64,000 nucleotides of DNA from Brevibacillus laterosporus LMG 15441 (GCF_000219535.2 NZ_CP007806.1:3258501-3322500); one strand, 5' to 3'; positions 8,638 through 16,935 are shown, counted from the stretch's first letter. Notes: generated by a model from the letters alone, not told the origin. Program-made: numbers and translations.

Positions 8638-10378
8638 ATGCCGAAAGTTTTAATAGGAAGTGAAGAAAAAGAGTTTGATGTCGTTATCTATGTTGATGTA
8701 ACAGGTGATGATGCTACTGGAGATGGTAGCAAAAATAAGCCATATAGACACATAGACAAAGCTTTTTCTGCTCTGCCGAACACAGGAAAAGCTTGTATAT
8801 ATGCTTTGTCTAAAGGTGATTATGAACTGAGGAATGGGATTCAAGGTGGGTTACATCCATCTATTGAATTAACATATGCAGATCACCCTTTACATTTAGG
8901 GAGAGTTAATTTTCATCTTTATAAAATATCTCATAATGATCGGATAAAAATGGGCTTCTTAAATGAATTTATTGGTATTGTTTTTAAGGCAATGTCTTCC
9001 ATTGTTGAGTCAGTATTATGAGCGATTTGAAGCTGATGCCACCCTTAATTTGAGATTCTCAAATTGTGTTTTTGATGATCAGTCTTTCGGAGCGTCATTT
9101 CCAATTATCATACTCAATCCTAGTCAAAATACAGTCATTAACTGTTTCGAATTTGTAAATTGCATTTTCAAACAAAAAAGTTCTTGGAGTACAGAGCGTT
9201 TTCGTGGATTGGTTGAATTTGATTTATCTAAATTATCCAAAGAGAAAGAATTAAAGCGAGCCAAGTTAAAACTATACTGTGGATACCTAGATTCACCCAT
9301 TAATCTTTCTTTGTTTGAAATTCTCGATGATTGGCGAGAACATGACCTAACATGGAGTAATCAACCACCTCAAGGTAGAAAGATAGCTGAGAAGTACATT
9401 ACTCATGCTGATGGATATATTGAAATTGATGTCTTTACGTAGTTAAAGAATGGTATGAAGGTAAAACACCTAATCATGGTGTTTTTTTATTTGCAGAAGA
9501 ACAAAATGAGCAATCAACTATTCAATTACAAACCAAAGAATCATCAACTCCCCCTATATTAGAAGTAGGGTTTTATAAGCTCATATCTAATTTAGCTTTA
9601 GGCAAGCTTCCAGCAACCTTGTCTATTCGTGCTAACGGTGAGGACATCCTAACAGCTTCCATCAATGTAAACAGCAAATACAAAGCAAAAGACTTAGCTG
9701 CACAGGTATCCATTTTAAGAAAAGCAGTAGATACCGATTTAAGTTGCTCATTGGATGTAGTAGGTAAACGAAACAATTCAATGTCTGCTTTCATGTCTAT
9801 TGTGAAAAAGTCCAGAGAAGCTACAATTCCTGCTGAACTTACTGTAAGACGATTAGAAGATACATCTTTACTAAGCTCTATAACAATCGAAAAAAAGTCA
9901 CGTATGAGTCAGTTAGATGCTTCATTAACTGTACGTATAGTAAAGCATCAAGGGCTATTCTCTAATCTGAGCATTGAGAAGAAAGCACGTAATAAACAGC
10001 TACGTTCAAACATTAAAGTTGCTTATGTAAAGAATTTACCAGCTACCTTGAGTATTGAGAAAAAGGAAAGAAATCGTGATCTTGCATGTTCATTAATTGT
10101 TCGACAACGAGAAAGTGATACACTCAGTGGCTCAGTTGTTATTCCATTAAGGAAGTTTTTCACTAGTCAAATGTTTGTTCGACATGTTAGAGATTTCCCT
10201 TGTAGTATTCAAGTTAACTCAGGATTTTTACATGCAGAACTCAAGGTTAGGGGATCGGGATGTACAAATTCCAGCTACTGTTACAGTAAGGGTAAGAAGG
10301 ATTAATGACATACATGCAAGGATTACGGTGAGGAATTTAAAATATGATGCAGATGCTGGTTATGTATTTATTTTGTAA
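8638..10378 (+). pseudogene. Fibre-like protein (beta-helix start, DNRLRE domain, strand repeats), frameshifted
   Basis: ATG at 8638 follows GGGAG. The first frame gives YVDVTGDDATGDGSKNKPYR, typical of right-handed beta-helix proteins, and stops at 9021. A second frame (about 8963-9442) carries a DNRLRE-like domain with KLKLYCG and DWREHDLTWSNQPPQ. The first frame resumes near 9439 with VVKEWYEGKTPNHGVFLF and then repeated strands such as LPATLSIEKKERNRDLACSL. A last shift near 10250 (two bases missing compared with 5457-5470) ends that frame at 10305; the true end RNLKYDADAGYVFIL lies in another frame up to 10378. Three breaks make it a pseudogene unless some are sequencing errors. Confidence 0.7.
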
Positions 10379-10395
10379 GGTGGAACCAAAAAAAA

Positions 10396-10436
10396 TAAGA
10401 TCGCCATGGCCTGGAAGCTAAGCGACCTTACTTTGT
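10396..10436 (+). terminator. Terminator-like hairpin after the fibre gene
   Basis: TAAGATCGC (10396-10404) pairs with GCGACCTTA (10422-10430) with one mismatch. It is followed by CTTTGTGTTT. A related sequence follows the 5.3-kb fragment. Confidence 0.55.
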
Positions 10437-10706
10437 GTTTTAATTTAATTTTATAAAGAGATAATCTATTAAAAAAACCGTTTGTGTTGACGCACCTCGA
10501 TTTTTTAATCTAATAGGGATTATCTAGTGTTAGTATAAATCCTTGGTATACTCTTTCTCTGAGAAATCAATCGGATATATAACAGTCAAAGAAAATGGTA
10601 TAATGGAGTTTACACTGACAAAGAGCAGACTGAACATATCTTAAAGTCTAAACCGCCATCAAATCCATAAAGAAGGGTTTTATTGTAAATATACATATTT
10701 TCAAAT
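10437..10706. other. Gene-free stretch with a long inverted repeat
   Basis: AGATAATC (10459-10466) and GATTATCT (10518-10525) flank an inner pair of A-rich and T-rich tracts (near 10469-10477 and 10499-10507), giving a 67-bp imperfect inverted repeat. No open frame with a ribosome binding site is seen in the rest. Confidence 0.5.
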
Positions 10707-10739
10707 AAAATGAGGCAAGAGTTATACCCGCCTCATTTT
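10707..10739 (-). terminator. Terminator of the 10.7-11.6 kb operon
   Basis: AAAATGAGGC (10707-10716) pairs with GCCTCATTTT (10730-10739). It lies just past the stop of the 32-aa peptide on the minus strand and ends in a T-run. Confidence 0.75.
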
Positions 10740-10746
10740 ATATACT

Positions 10747-10845
10747 TTACGCTTTACCTTGCATGAAAGTAATCACTCCGATTGCACTAAATAAAACAAC
10801 TACCCCTGCAATTGACCACAGTACGATTTTCAGTTTCTTACTCAC
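10747..10845 (-). CDS. Small single-span membrane peptide (32 aa)
   Basis: GTG at 10845 follows AAGGAGG (10851-10857) at ideal spacing and encodes MSKKLKIVLWSIAGVVVLFS followed by AIGVITFMQGKA. It has three basic residues, then one membrane helix of about 20 residues. It starts 13 bases past the stop of the exported protein upstream and ends before a terminator, so the two are one operon. Function is unknown. Such peptides can be accessory or immunity-like partners, but nothing here proves that. Confidence 0.65.
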   Translation of the reverse strand: MSKKLKIVLWSIAGVVVLFSAIGVITFMQGKA

Positions 10846-10858
10846 GACAACCTCCTTG

Positions 10859-11557
10859 CTACTCTGTCCATCCTCTTCCACCAGTTTTACCACTCTCATC
10901 TCCTGTCACTCGGCAGTAGGCAGAGCCAATTTGATAACTTAACCCCTCTAATGGGCCGATTTTATAATCAAATACAGCAGTCCCATAATAAGTACCACCA
11001 ATTACTTCATCATATTCAGATGTTTTCGAAGTCTGAACCAAAGGATTCAAATTTTTCTTGACATAACCAGATGCACCTAACTCTTTTGTTGCTCCTTTTT
11101 TGTCATATTCATATTTGCCGTCTACAACATAGATTGTCCAATCAACACCCAGCAGAGTCATTTTGTATTCATGGCTAACACGTTTCGTGCTGGCTTGTGG
11201 TTGCATAGCATAATCAGAAATCAATTCTTGCTTTTGGACTTTTTCGACTTTTGCATTTGTAAATGATTGTTCCAACATTTTTGGAGATTGCATGTAGTCT
11301 AGTAATTTTTTCTGATTCTCAGTTGACATTGCTTGGAAATCTTCCAATGCATCTTTAGCATCCTGTACAGCTTGTGTTATATATGCAGGGTCAACGCCTA
11401 ATCTTAATGCCTCTGCTTTGTCATAGTTTGCAAGATATTCTGCATAATTCTGAGGTGTAGCTAGTGGATTTTCCTTCTCTTTTGCAACAGAAGCACCTAC
11501 TGATAGACAAAAAACAAGGGCAAGGCACATTAGAAAACTAAATAACTTGCTACGCAT
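10859..11557 (-). CDS. Exported protein of unknown function (232 aa)
   Basis: ATG at 11557 with GGAGGT (11564-11569) is preferred over an upstream start that adds 19 codons. It has a clear signal peptide, MRSKLFSFLMCLALVFCLSV, with likely cleavage near GASVAKE. The mature part begins with a helical segment (TPQNYAEYLANYDKAEALRL to about residue 100) and ends with a strand-rich part containing YKMTLLGVDWTIYVVDGKYE and a Gly-rich tail (SGKTGGRGWTE). I do not recognise the family. It lies upstream of a 32-aa membrane peptide in the same operon. Confidence 0.75.
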   Translation of the reverse strand: MRSKLFSFLMCLALVFCLSVGASVAKEKENPLATPQNYAEYLANYDKAEALRLGVDPAYITQAVQDAKDALEDFQAMSTENQKKLLDYMQSPKMLEQSFTNAKVEKVQKQELISDYAMQPQASTKRVSHEYKMTLLGVDWTIYVVDGKYEYDKKGATKELGASGYVKKNLNPLVQTSKTSEYDEVIGGTYYGTAVFDYKIGPLEGLSYQIGSAYCRVTGDESGKTGGRGWTE

Positions 11558-11613
11558 AAAATTACCTCCACAAATTAGTATAATATGGTAAAAGATGGTT
11601 GTAAATAGGAGCA

Positions 11614-11877
11614 ACTTCCTATCTACGCTTTAAAGCAGTAGGGTTGTAATTGCTATATTGGAGTAGCATCTTTTTTGCCAGCATCGCCTAGCTCTAATCG
11701 AAATACGAATTTTGTTTGCAGGTGATTCTTGGTCGAAGTCTGGTTTTGATTCCTTTTCGTTTTCTTTAGAGATTTCATTTTCGACTAAAGGAAATGAATT
11801 GTCTCATATTAACATGTTGTAAACCTCCTAGGAGGTCTTCAATGAATAGCTGAAAAACGACTTTTTAATTATTCCCC
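11614..11877. other. Gene-poor stretch
   Basis: On the minus strand one frame (near 11810-11640) encodes a hydrophilic stretch (NEISKENEKESKPDFDQE), but the start is unclear and it may be a remnant. The palindrome CCTCCTAGGAGG lies at 11825-11836. No firm gene is seen. Confidence 0.35.
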
Positions 11878-12090
11878 CTACTGGGTTTCGTAAAGTTTCC
11901 CGTACAGCTTATCCACATGTTCGATAACTACTTTTCCAATAAAAAATTTTTTCCCCTTTGAACGCAAGGGCATGATAGACTTGAATGGAGCATTTTTTAA
12001 ATGCTTGGAATGTCGCGGTGTTCCTAAGCTTTCTGAGAGCATATGGGAACATCCCGTTTTATTTAAATTCCTTCTCTCGACATCTATCAT
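11878..12090 (-). CDS. Hypothetical protein or gene remnant (70 aa)
   Basis: A basic 70-residue frame (MIDVERRNLNKTGCSHMLSE to KLYGKLYETQ) has only a weak GGGACG before the ATG. No signal peptide, membrane span or known motif is visible. Its neighbours are accessory genes with intact signals, so this may be debris from a larger gene. Confidence 0.3.
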   Translation of the reverse strand: MIDVERRNLNKTGCSHMLSESLGTPRHSKHLKNAPFKSIMPLRSKGKKFFIGKVVIEHVDKLYGKLYETQ

Positions 12091-12176
12091 CGTCCCAAAC
12101 TAGCATTCTCAACTCCTTTTAGAAAAATCTGAAATTGAAGTGAGGGAAATAGCAGTTCGAGGCGAGTTACCTCTCG

Positions 12177-12413
12177 CTAACCTTTTTTTTGGAAATTATG
12201 TTGTGCTTTTATCTTTAGTCTCCAGAACCCAAACCCGTAAAAAAATAATAACAGAAGCAAACTAACTAACCAGTATCTTGTGTCAATTGCATAGATTAAA
12301 CCAGACAGCAGACCGCCATTTATTGGCTTGAATATCCATTTGTTTTTGAAGATATCGTATAAAGTAGTGATAAGCATTAAACCAAATGCGATATAAATAT
12401 AATTATTTGCCAT
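12177..12413 (-). CDS. Small membrane protein (78 aa), partner of the upstream secreted protein
   Basis: ATG at 12413 follows GAGAGG. There are two or three hydrophobic segments: IYIAFGLMLITTLYDIF, then GGLLSGLIYAI, then WLVSLLLLLFFYGFGFW, and a basic tail (KIKAQHNFQKKG). It starts 16 bases past the stop of the secreted protein upstream, so it is almost certainly co-transcribed. Secreted effector plus small multi-span protein is a common layout for self-immunity, but no homology supports that here. Confidence 0.65.
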   Translation of the reverse strand: MANNYIYIAFGLMLITTLYDIFKNKWIFKPINGGLLSGLIYAIDTRYWLVSLLLLLFFYGFGFWRLKIKAQHNFQKKG

Positions 12414-12429
12414 GACGATCGCCTCTCTT

Positions 12430-13131
12430 TTATCTAGATTTCATCATAAAACCGCCACTGTATACTCTAAAAATAACACCATTTCCTTTATTTTTGTTAG
12501 AAACTAGGGAAGCCGCAGTTCCAGCAATAGCACTGCATAGTGCAGATGAAGCAGCAGGAAGAGGACCCATAAATAATGACAAAATTACAGAAGCTACAGC
12601 AGTAACTCCAGTGGCAACAATTAAAACATCAACAACTGCCCTAGTATCATCATCATTTGCGTAAAACCAGAGACCGACATCCCAATTAGGGTTATCATAT
12701 ATATATGTTTGCTTTGATTTTCCTTGATATTTAGTTGAATCTTCATGCTCTGGAGGAATAGCAGACGGAGATAGTTCATTGGATGGCTTGTCGCTAATTA
12801 CTCTTTCCTTTATTAATTTATTTGCTTGTCTAAATGTATCCTCCATTAATGCATAGGTTTCTGTTGGAATATTTTCTCTAGCCTTATCTGTAAAGTAGTA
12901 CCCCTTATTACCTACGGAGTAATACTGCTTATAATCGTCCAATCCCTTAAAAAGTAGTTTTGCATCTTCAGATTCCATTATTTCATGAATTTTTTCAGCA
13001 GTTTCATTGGGCAAATTCAATTTATTTGTAGCTTGTTTAATATTGCTTGTGTGTGCAGAAGTAGGGACTACAAAATACAATGAAGATGTGAAAATTGACA
13101 AGGAGAGAGCAACAAAAATCGATTTTTTCAA
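12430..13131 (-). CDS. Secreted protein with hydrophobic Gly/Ala-rich C-terminal segment (233 aa)
   Basis: TTG at 13131 follows GAGGTG. A signal peptide (MKKSIFVALSLSIFTSSLYF, cleavage near TSA-HTS) leads into a helical region. The protein then carries YIYDNPNWDVGLWFYAN and a long non-polar segment (VVDVLIVATGVTAVASVILS, then GPLPAASSALCSAIAG) ending VIFRVYSGGFMMKSR. A soluble propeptide-like half followed by a hydrophobic Gly/Ala-rich half resembles some bacteriocin-like or membrane-active proteins. I cannot assign a family. It pairs with the 78-aa membrane protein and lies near the RNPP/peptide pair. Confidence 0.7.
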   Translation of the reverse strand: MKKSIFVALSLSIFTSSLYFVVPTSAHTSNIKQATNKLNLPNETAEKIHEIMESEDAKLLFKGLDDYKQYYSVGNKGYYFTDKARENIPTETYALMEDTFRQANKLIKERVISDKPSNELSPSAIPPEHEDSTKYQGKSKQTYIYDNPNWDVGLWFYANDDDTRAVVDVLIVATGVTAVASVILSLFMGPLPAASSALCSAIAGTAASLVSNKNKGNGVIFRVYSGGFMMKSR

Positions 13132-13248
13132 AATAAATACACCTCTTTCAAAATTATCGTATTTTTATGAATATCACAATAAACTTATTGGAGGTCTAGT
13201 TGTCAGTACTAACACGCTGAAACGTTCAAATCTTTTCCCTTCCAGTCA

Positions 13249-13449
13249 TCAATTAATACCCTTTAATATTGAATAACCGATAGTTATTTTTTGATATGCA
13301 ACAAGGTATTCATCTAGTTGCTGACTCAGTTGCAACACTGTTGGACTTGAAAATGAGCCTTCTTTGAAATACAACATCTCTAATTCTTGACGGAGGAGTT
13401 CAATATTTTTTTGTAAGTCATTTCCTAGTTGAGAATTTTCTGTTTTCAC
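13249..13449 (-). CDS. Spo0E-like aspartyl-phosphate phosphatase (66 aa)
   Basis: The core IELLRQELEMLYF, a loop, then VLQLSQQLDEYLVAYQK has the spacing and the SQ(E/Q)LD motif of the Spo0E family. These small two-helix proteins dephosphorylate Spo0A-P and delay sporulation. Length is usual for the family. The start used is GTG at 13449. It has no strong ribosome binding site, so expression may be low or the start may differ. It sits between the secreted-protein operon and the RNPP regulator. Confidence 0.75.
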   Translation of the reverse strand: MKTENSQLGNDLQKNIELLRQELEMLYFKEGSFSSPTVLQLSQQLDEYLVAYQKITIGYSILKGIN

Positions 13450-13505
13450 ATTCTGTAGATGAGTGGTAAAATGAGTTTGAGTAACATTTTTTGTTGCTCA
13501 AGGTG

Positions 13506-13549
13506 GGGGCGTTCCGATTGTCTGCAAACTAACGGGAACGCTCCTTTTA
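13506..13549 (+). terminator. Strong hairpin upstream of the Spo0E-like gene
   Basis: GGGCGTTCC (13507-13515) pairs with GGAACGCTCC (13535-13544), followed by TTTT. With no plus-strand gene just upstream, it may instead be a leader structure or separate the divergent context. Direction is uncertain. Confidence 0.5.
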
Positions 13550-13680
13550 GTTGACATATGGATATAGACTAAAGGTAGCACCTCCTTTCTTCCTCCTGAG
13601 TATTATTTTCCATCCTGTTCTAACTTTTGCTTTAAATTCCATTTACTTGAAACGTTTTACAAATTACGACAAAAGTTGAT

Positions 13681-13709
13681 TAAAAAAAAGAACACCAATT
13701 ATTGGTGTT
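13681..13709 (-). terminator. Terminator of the regulator/peptide operon
   Basis: AACACCAAT and ATTGGTGTT (13691-13709) form a 9-bp inverted repeat around one base, followed on the minus strand by a run of eight T residues after one C. The palindrome overlaps the stop codon of the peptide gene. Confidence 0.75.
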
Positions 13710-13854
13710 AATAGCCGGGATCATAATGATTCTGCTGTATAGTGTAAAGCCCAATTTTTTTTGTGGTAGCATTACTATCGCTTGTAGGGGATTCTGTAGA
13801 AATAAAACAAATTATAGCCAAAGCCAACGTTAATATTGATATTAATTTTTTCAT
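13708..13854 (-). CDS. Exported signalling-peptide precursor (48 aa), partner of the RNPP regulator
   Basis: ATG at 13854 follows AAGGAGAGG, which overlaps the stop of the regulator. The product has a basic start and hydrophobic signal segment (MKKLISILTLALAIICF), a polar linker (SPTSDSNATTKK) and the C-terminal IGLYTIQQNHYDPGY. Size, layout and position match precursors of Phr, NprX, PapR and AimP, whose C-terminal 5-7 residues are re-imported to control the cognate TPR regulator. A mature peptide within NHYDPGY is a guess. It is too short for most gene finders. Confidence 0.65.
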   Translation of the reverse strand: MKKLISILTLALAIICFISTESPTSDSNATTKKIGLYTIQQNHYDPGY

Positions 13855-13869
13855 TTAAGCCTCTCCTTC

Positions 13870-15144
13870 CTAATTCATTTTATTGCTTTCAATCCCATTA
13901 TATACCTTTTTTAACTTTTCGAACAATAATTCCGATTGAGAACGCAAAGAGTGATTTGAAAGTATTTCATTCATGCATTTTACAATTTCTTGATATGCGT
14001 TAACCTCTCCATATGCTTTCAAACTTTCAGTGTAACTAATTATACCATCCTCGAATAAACCCATGCTTACTTGATAATTACCCTTGAACAAATAGTACCT
14101 ACCAAGTGAATTTAGTTTATATGGTGTCGAGGTACTAAACAGTAAACTCTTTTCATTTGCGAATATCTCAGAAACAGAGTCTATATCTTTTAATTCAAAA
14201 TATATTTCTAGTAGTTCATTAACTACATGTATTCGAGCGTGCTCGCTAATATTTTGTAGAGATTCTTTTAGTAACGGGATAGCCTGATCATACTCTTTCT
14301 TTTTCGATTTTACGATTGCGCTTTCTAGTTTTGTTGCTTCCGCAACAAAATTATGCTTAAACCCCTTAAAAATCTCTAGGTGTAATTCTACTGTGGAATA
14401 GTCGCCCAAATCGGAATATGAGTTAATCATAGCTAAATATGCTCTAGCCTTCAGCTCAGTATCTTTTTTTTCAAGAGTAATTCCAGCTTGACATAGTTCA
14501 ATACATGTTTCGTATTTTTTTATAGCATATGCTTGAAGCGCCATTCTAAAATATAAAATGATCCGCTCCTCTTCAGTCAAAAAATCCGCATAGTGAACAA
14601 CCTCTTCACCAATTTTAAATGATTCCTCCATAGTTTTAAAATCTTGTCTTTCAATTAGGTATTTTTGTAATGACGATTTTGCTATGTACATAGGAATGCC
14701 GTGTATTCTTGCATATTTAATAATTGTATTGTATAGCGACAGTCTAATTTCATTGTTTACAGTTTTATTAGCAAGTTTATTTATATGTTCTAATAATGCA
14801 AATGTATCCTCTTTGGAATTTTCAAGAAATTTTATAGCAACCTTAGCCATCAAAGTAGGATTCGAAAGTTCAATGCATAATGATAAAAAATCATCAAAAA
14901 CTTCAGCCCGATGTTCTAATTTGATATACCATTCAATGATTTGTTCGTATGGGATATCTAAAACATCTGCGATAGGCTTCAAAGTCCTCAACTCTGGACG
15001 CTTTGTTTCATCGTTTTCAATCTTCGATAAGACCCCTTTGCTAATTCCTGTCATTCTCCCTAGTTCCGACAAACTCAAGCCCATATCTGCTCTTTTCCCT
15101 CTTATCAGTTCCCCCAATGTTGTGAAAGTTAGACTGTCAACCAT
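13870..15144 (-). CDS. RNPP-type quorum-sensing regulator (HTH plus TPR-like, 424 aa)
   Basis: ATG at 15144 follows AAGGGG. Residues ~8-62 form an HTH_3 domain (LGELIRGKRADMGLSLSELG, then GVLSKIENDETKRPELRTL). The remaining ~360 residues are helical hairpins typical of TPR-like regulators. Length and layout match NprR (about 423 aa) and are close to PlcR and AimR, which bind short imported peptides. The gene for such a peptide starts 15 bases downstream. Likely targets are neighbouring accessory genes such as the secreted protein at 12430. Whether it is of plasmid, phage or chromosomal origin is not evident. Confidence 0.85.
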   Translation of the reverse strand: MVDSLTFTTLGELIRGKRADMGLSLSELGRMTGISKGVLSKIENDETKRPELRTLKPIADVLDIPYEQIIEWYIKLEHRAEVFDDFLSLCIELSNPTLMAKVAIKFLENSKEDTFALLEHINKLANKTVNNEIRLSLYNTIIKYARIHGIPMYIAKSSLQKYLIERQDFKTMEESFKIGEEVVHYADFLTEEERIILYFRMALQAYAIKKYETCIELCQAGITLEKKDTELKARAYLAMINSYSDLGDYSTVELHLEIFKGFKHNFVAEATKLESAIVKSKKKEYDQAIPLLKESLQNISEHARIHVVNELLEIYFELKDIDSVSEIFANEKSLLFSTSTPYKLNSLGRYYLFKGNYQVSMGLFEDGIISYTESLKAYGEVNAYQEIVKCMNEILSNHSLRSQSELLFEKLKKVYNGIESNKMN

Positions 15145-15472
15145 GCCAATCCCCTTCCATAATTTATAAATAATTACATTGATTCCTTTATCAATCTTAA
15201 CTTGACTCTAACTATATTGTATATTTTTGTAAATAACAATAAAAATTATTGGATTAAATAATTTTTATATTTTTTACAACAAGAAAGGTGGTTTTTTAAA
15301 TTTAAAACCTTATAAATCTACTCCTATTCGCTGGAAAGGGAGTTAATTAATATGCACTTGCTTCATATAACTCTACGTTGAATTGAACTTTTACCATGTC
15401 CAGTAATCAAGTCTTAGAAGTAAAAATTGAAAATCTACACAGCATGACTGAAAATCTGATTTACATAGGGAC
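15145..15472. other. Intergenic region upstream of the RNPP regulator
   Basis: Very AT-rich. It presumably holds the regulator promoter, with TATTGT- and TTGAC-like elements around 15200-15230, but no match is good enough to annotate. No gene is seen. Confidence 0.3.
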
Positions 15473-15550
15473 TTAATAGTTTATATATTTATAACTTTCA
15501 AGCCAGTTATCAGCTTCATTTTGTGTATATTGAGATTTAGCTACCATCAT
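15473..15550 (-). CDS. Possible 25-aa peptide or gene remnant
   Basis: ATG at 15550 is preceded by GGAGAGGTGAA, a very good ribosome binding site, and encodes MMVAKSQYTQNEADNWLESY then KYINY. It is hydrophilic, with no signal peptide. It is either a real small peptide or the truncated start of a lost gene. Confidence 0.35.
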   Translation of the reverse strand: MMVAKSQYTQNEADNWLESYKYINY

Positions 15551-15604
15551 TTCACCTCTCCATGGGTTGTCTGTTACAATAAAGAAAAAATAAGGAGGAT
15601 CAGT

Positions 15605-16294
15605 ATGAAACGTCTACCGATCGCACTATTATTAGGCTTCGCTCTTCTCGTAACAGGCTGTGGGACAAAAACAGCTCCTGCTCCTGATCAACAGCAAAAT
15701 AACGCTGCTTCCGGGCAACCCGCTCCTTCAGACAAAAAGGAGGAAACCGCTAAAAAGCCTAGCAAACAATATGATAAGGCTCCTGAAATGAAGATTGATC
15801 CAAACAAAAATTATGAAGCCGTTGTAGAGACGAACAAAGGGTCATTTACCATCCAATTGTTTGCAAAAGACGCTCCTAAAACCGTCAATAACTTTGTTTT
15901 CCTCGCAAACTATCATTTTTACGATGGTGTAACATTTCACCGCATCATCCAGAGCTTCATGATTCAAACTGGTGATCCAAAGGGAGATGGAACAGGCGGT
16001 CCTGGTTATTCCTTTGAAGATGAATTAATGAATGGACACTCGTATGATAAAGGTGTTGTAGCAATGGCGAATGCGGGGCCAAATACCAATGGAAGCCAGT
16101 TTTTCATTGGTTCTGGAGATGATGTAAAGAACTTGGAGGCTCGACCAGACTATACAATATTCGGCAAAATAACAGCAGGTATGGACACCATCGACAAAAT
16201 TGCCGCTACACCTGTCAAAGCAAATGCATTTGGTGAATACAGTATGCCAACTGAAACCATTACCATACAAAAGATCACCGTTACAGAAAAATAA
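15605..16294 (+). CDS. Cyclophilin-type peptidyl-prolyl isomerase, lipoprotein (229 aa)
   Basis: ATG at 15605 with AAGGAGG upstream is chosen over a longer frame. The lipobox is LVTGC, so the protein should be lipidated and anchored outside the membrane. After a polar linker rich in Ala, Pro and Gln, a cyclophilin domain runs to the end, with YDGVTFHRIIQSFMIQTGDP and ANAGPNTNGSQFFI, which hold the active-site Arg, Phe and Gln of the PpiA/PpiB type. It catalyses proline isomerisation in exported proteins. A terminator follows at once, so it is monocistronic. Confidence 0.93.
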   Translation: MKRLPIALLLGFALLVTGCGTKTAPAPDQQQNNAASGQPAPSDKKEETAKKPSKQYDKAPEMKIDPNKNYEAVVETNKGSFTIQLFAKDAPKTVNNFVFLANYHFYDGVTFHRIIQSFMIQTGDPKGDGTGGPGYSFEDELMNGHSYDKGVVAMANAGPNTNGSQFFIGSGDDVKNLEARPDYTIFGKITAGMDTIDKIAATPVKANAFGEYSMPTETITIQKITVTEK

Positions 16295-16310
16295 ACATAA
16301 GGAAACCGCA

Positions 16311-16351
16311 AGCCCTTGGAATGCCTTTTGGCATGACTCAAGGGCTTTTTC
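16311..16351 (+). terminator. Terminator of the cyclophilin gene
   Basis: AGCCCTTG (16311-16318) pairs with CAAGGGCT (16339-16346), with an inner ATGCC/GGCAT stem and a following T-run. Confidence 0.85.
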
Positions 16352-16359
16352 CTTTTTCA

Positions 16360-16920
16360 TCTATTTTTGCTACCTACATATACAGCGTCGTATACATCCC
16401 CATTCTTCCAGTTTATTTCATACGTTTCCCATGGGAATTAGAGGTATGATAGCCAATCTTCGGGTTCATTTGTGGCAAAGTGAACCATTTGTTCTCCTCC
16501 CTCCCCTGTCTATTTCTGCTTTTTTTGATCATGTTCAATTCTGTTTTCTAGCTGGCTAACTCATACTTTCCCACTCACCTCTGTTCCCTTCATTCCTTGT
16601 TCCATTGCGCTTTTATTCGACTGTACCTACTAAAAGCCTTCTCTTTCTCACTGCCTACTGCTCCCCCCACAAGAGAAAACTTCTTCCATTTCTATATCCC
16701 TATGCGTTTTTTCATGCATTTCCTCCCAAATCGGTTTCCAATATCCTACTATTGTCCTAGTCTTTTGCCTACGACTAGAATGATTGAAGATCAAAAGACT
16801 CATCGGCATAAACTGAGGACAAAAAACAAAAGGGCGTTTACCTCTACGTCCTTTTCTATTACATGAAAAAATTGCCAAATTTGACGTGTGGTGAACTAGT
16901 CTAGCTCCCATTCGAACTTT
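16360..16920. other. Gene-free, pyrimidine-rich region
   Basis: Open frames here lack ribosome binding sites and protein-like composition. From about 16400 to 16740 the plus strand is markedly rich in C and T. No RNA gene or repeat is recognised. Confidence 0.5.
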
Positions 16921-16935
16921 AAAGGAGGCATTCTC

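Noticed and set aside
10459-10525. Inverted repeat read as IS ends
   Set aside because: The arms are only 67 bases apart with no transposase between them, so a hairpin or minor repeat is more likely.
16597-16866. Plus-strand frame of 89 residues in the pyrimidine-rich tract
   Set aside because: Its Phe/Pro/Ser/Leu composition follows from the base bias. No start signal and no conserved motif.
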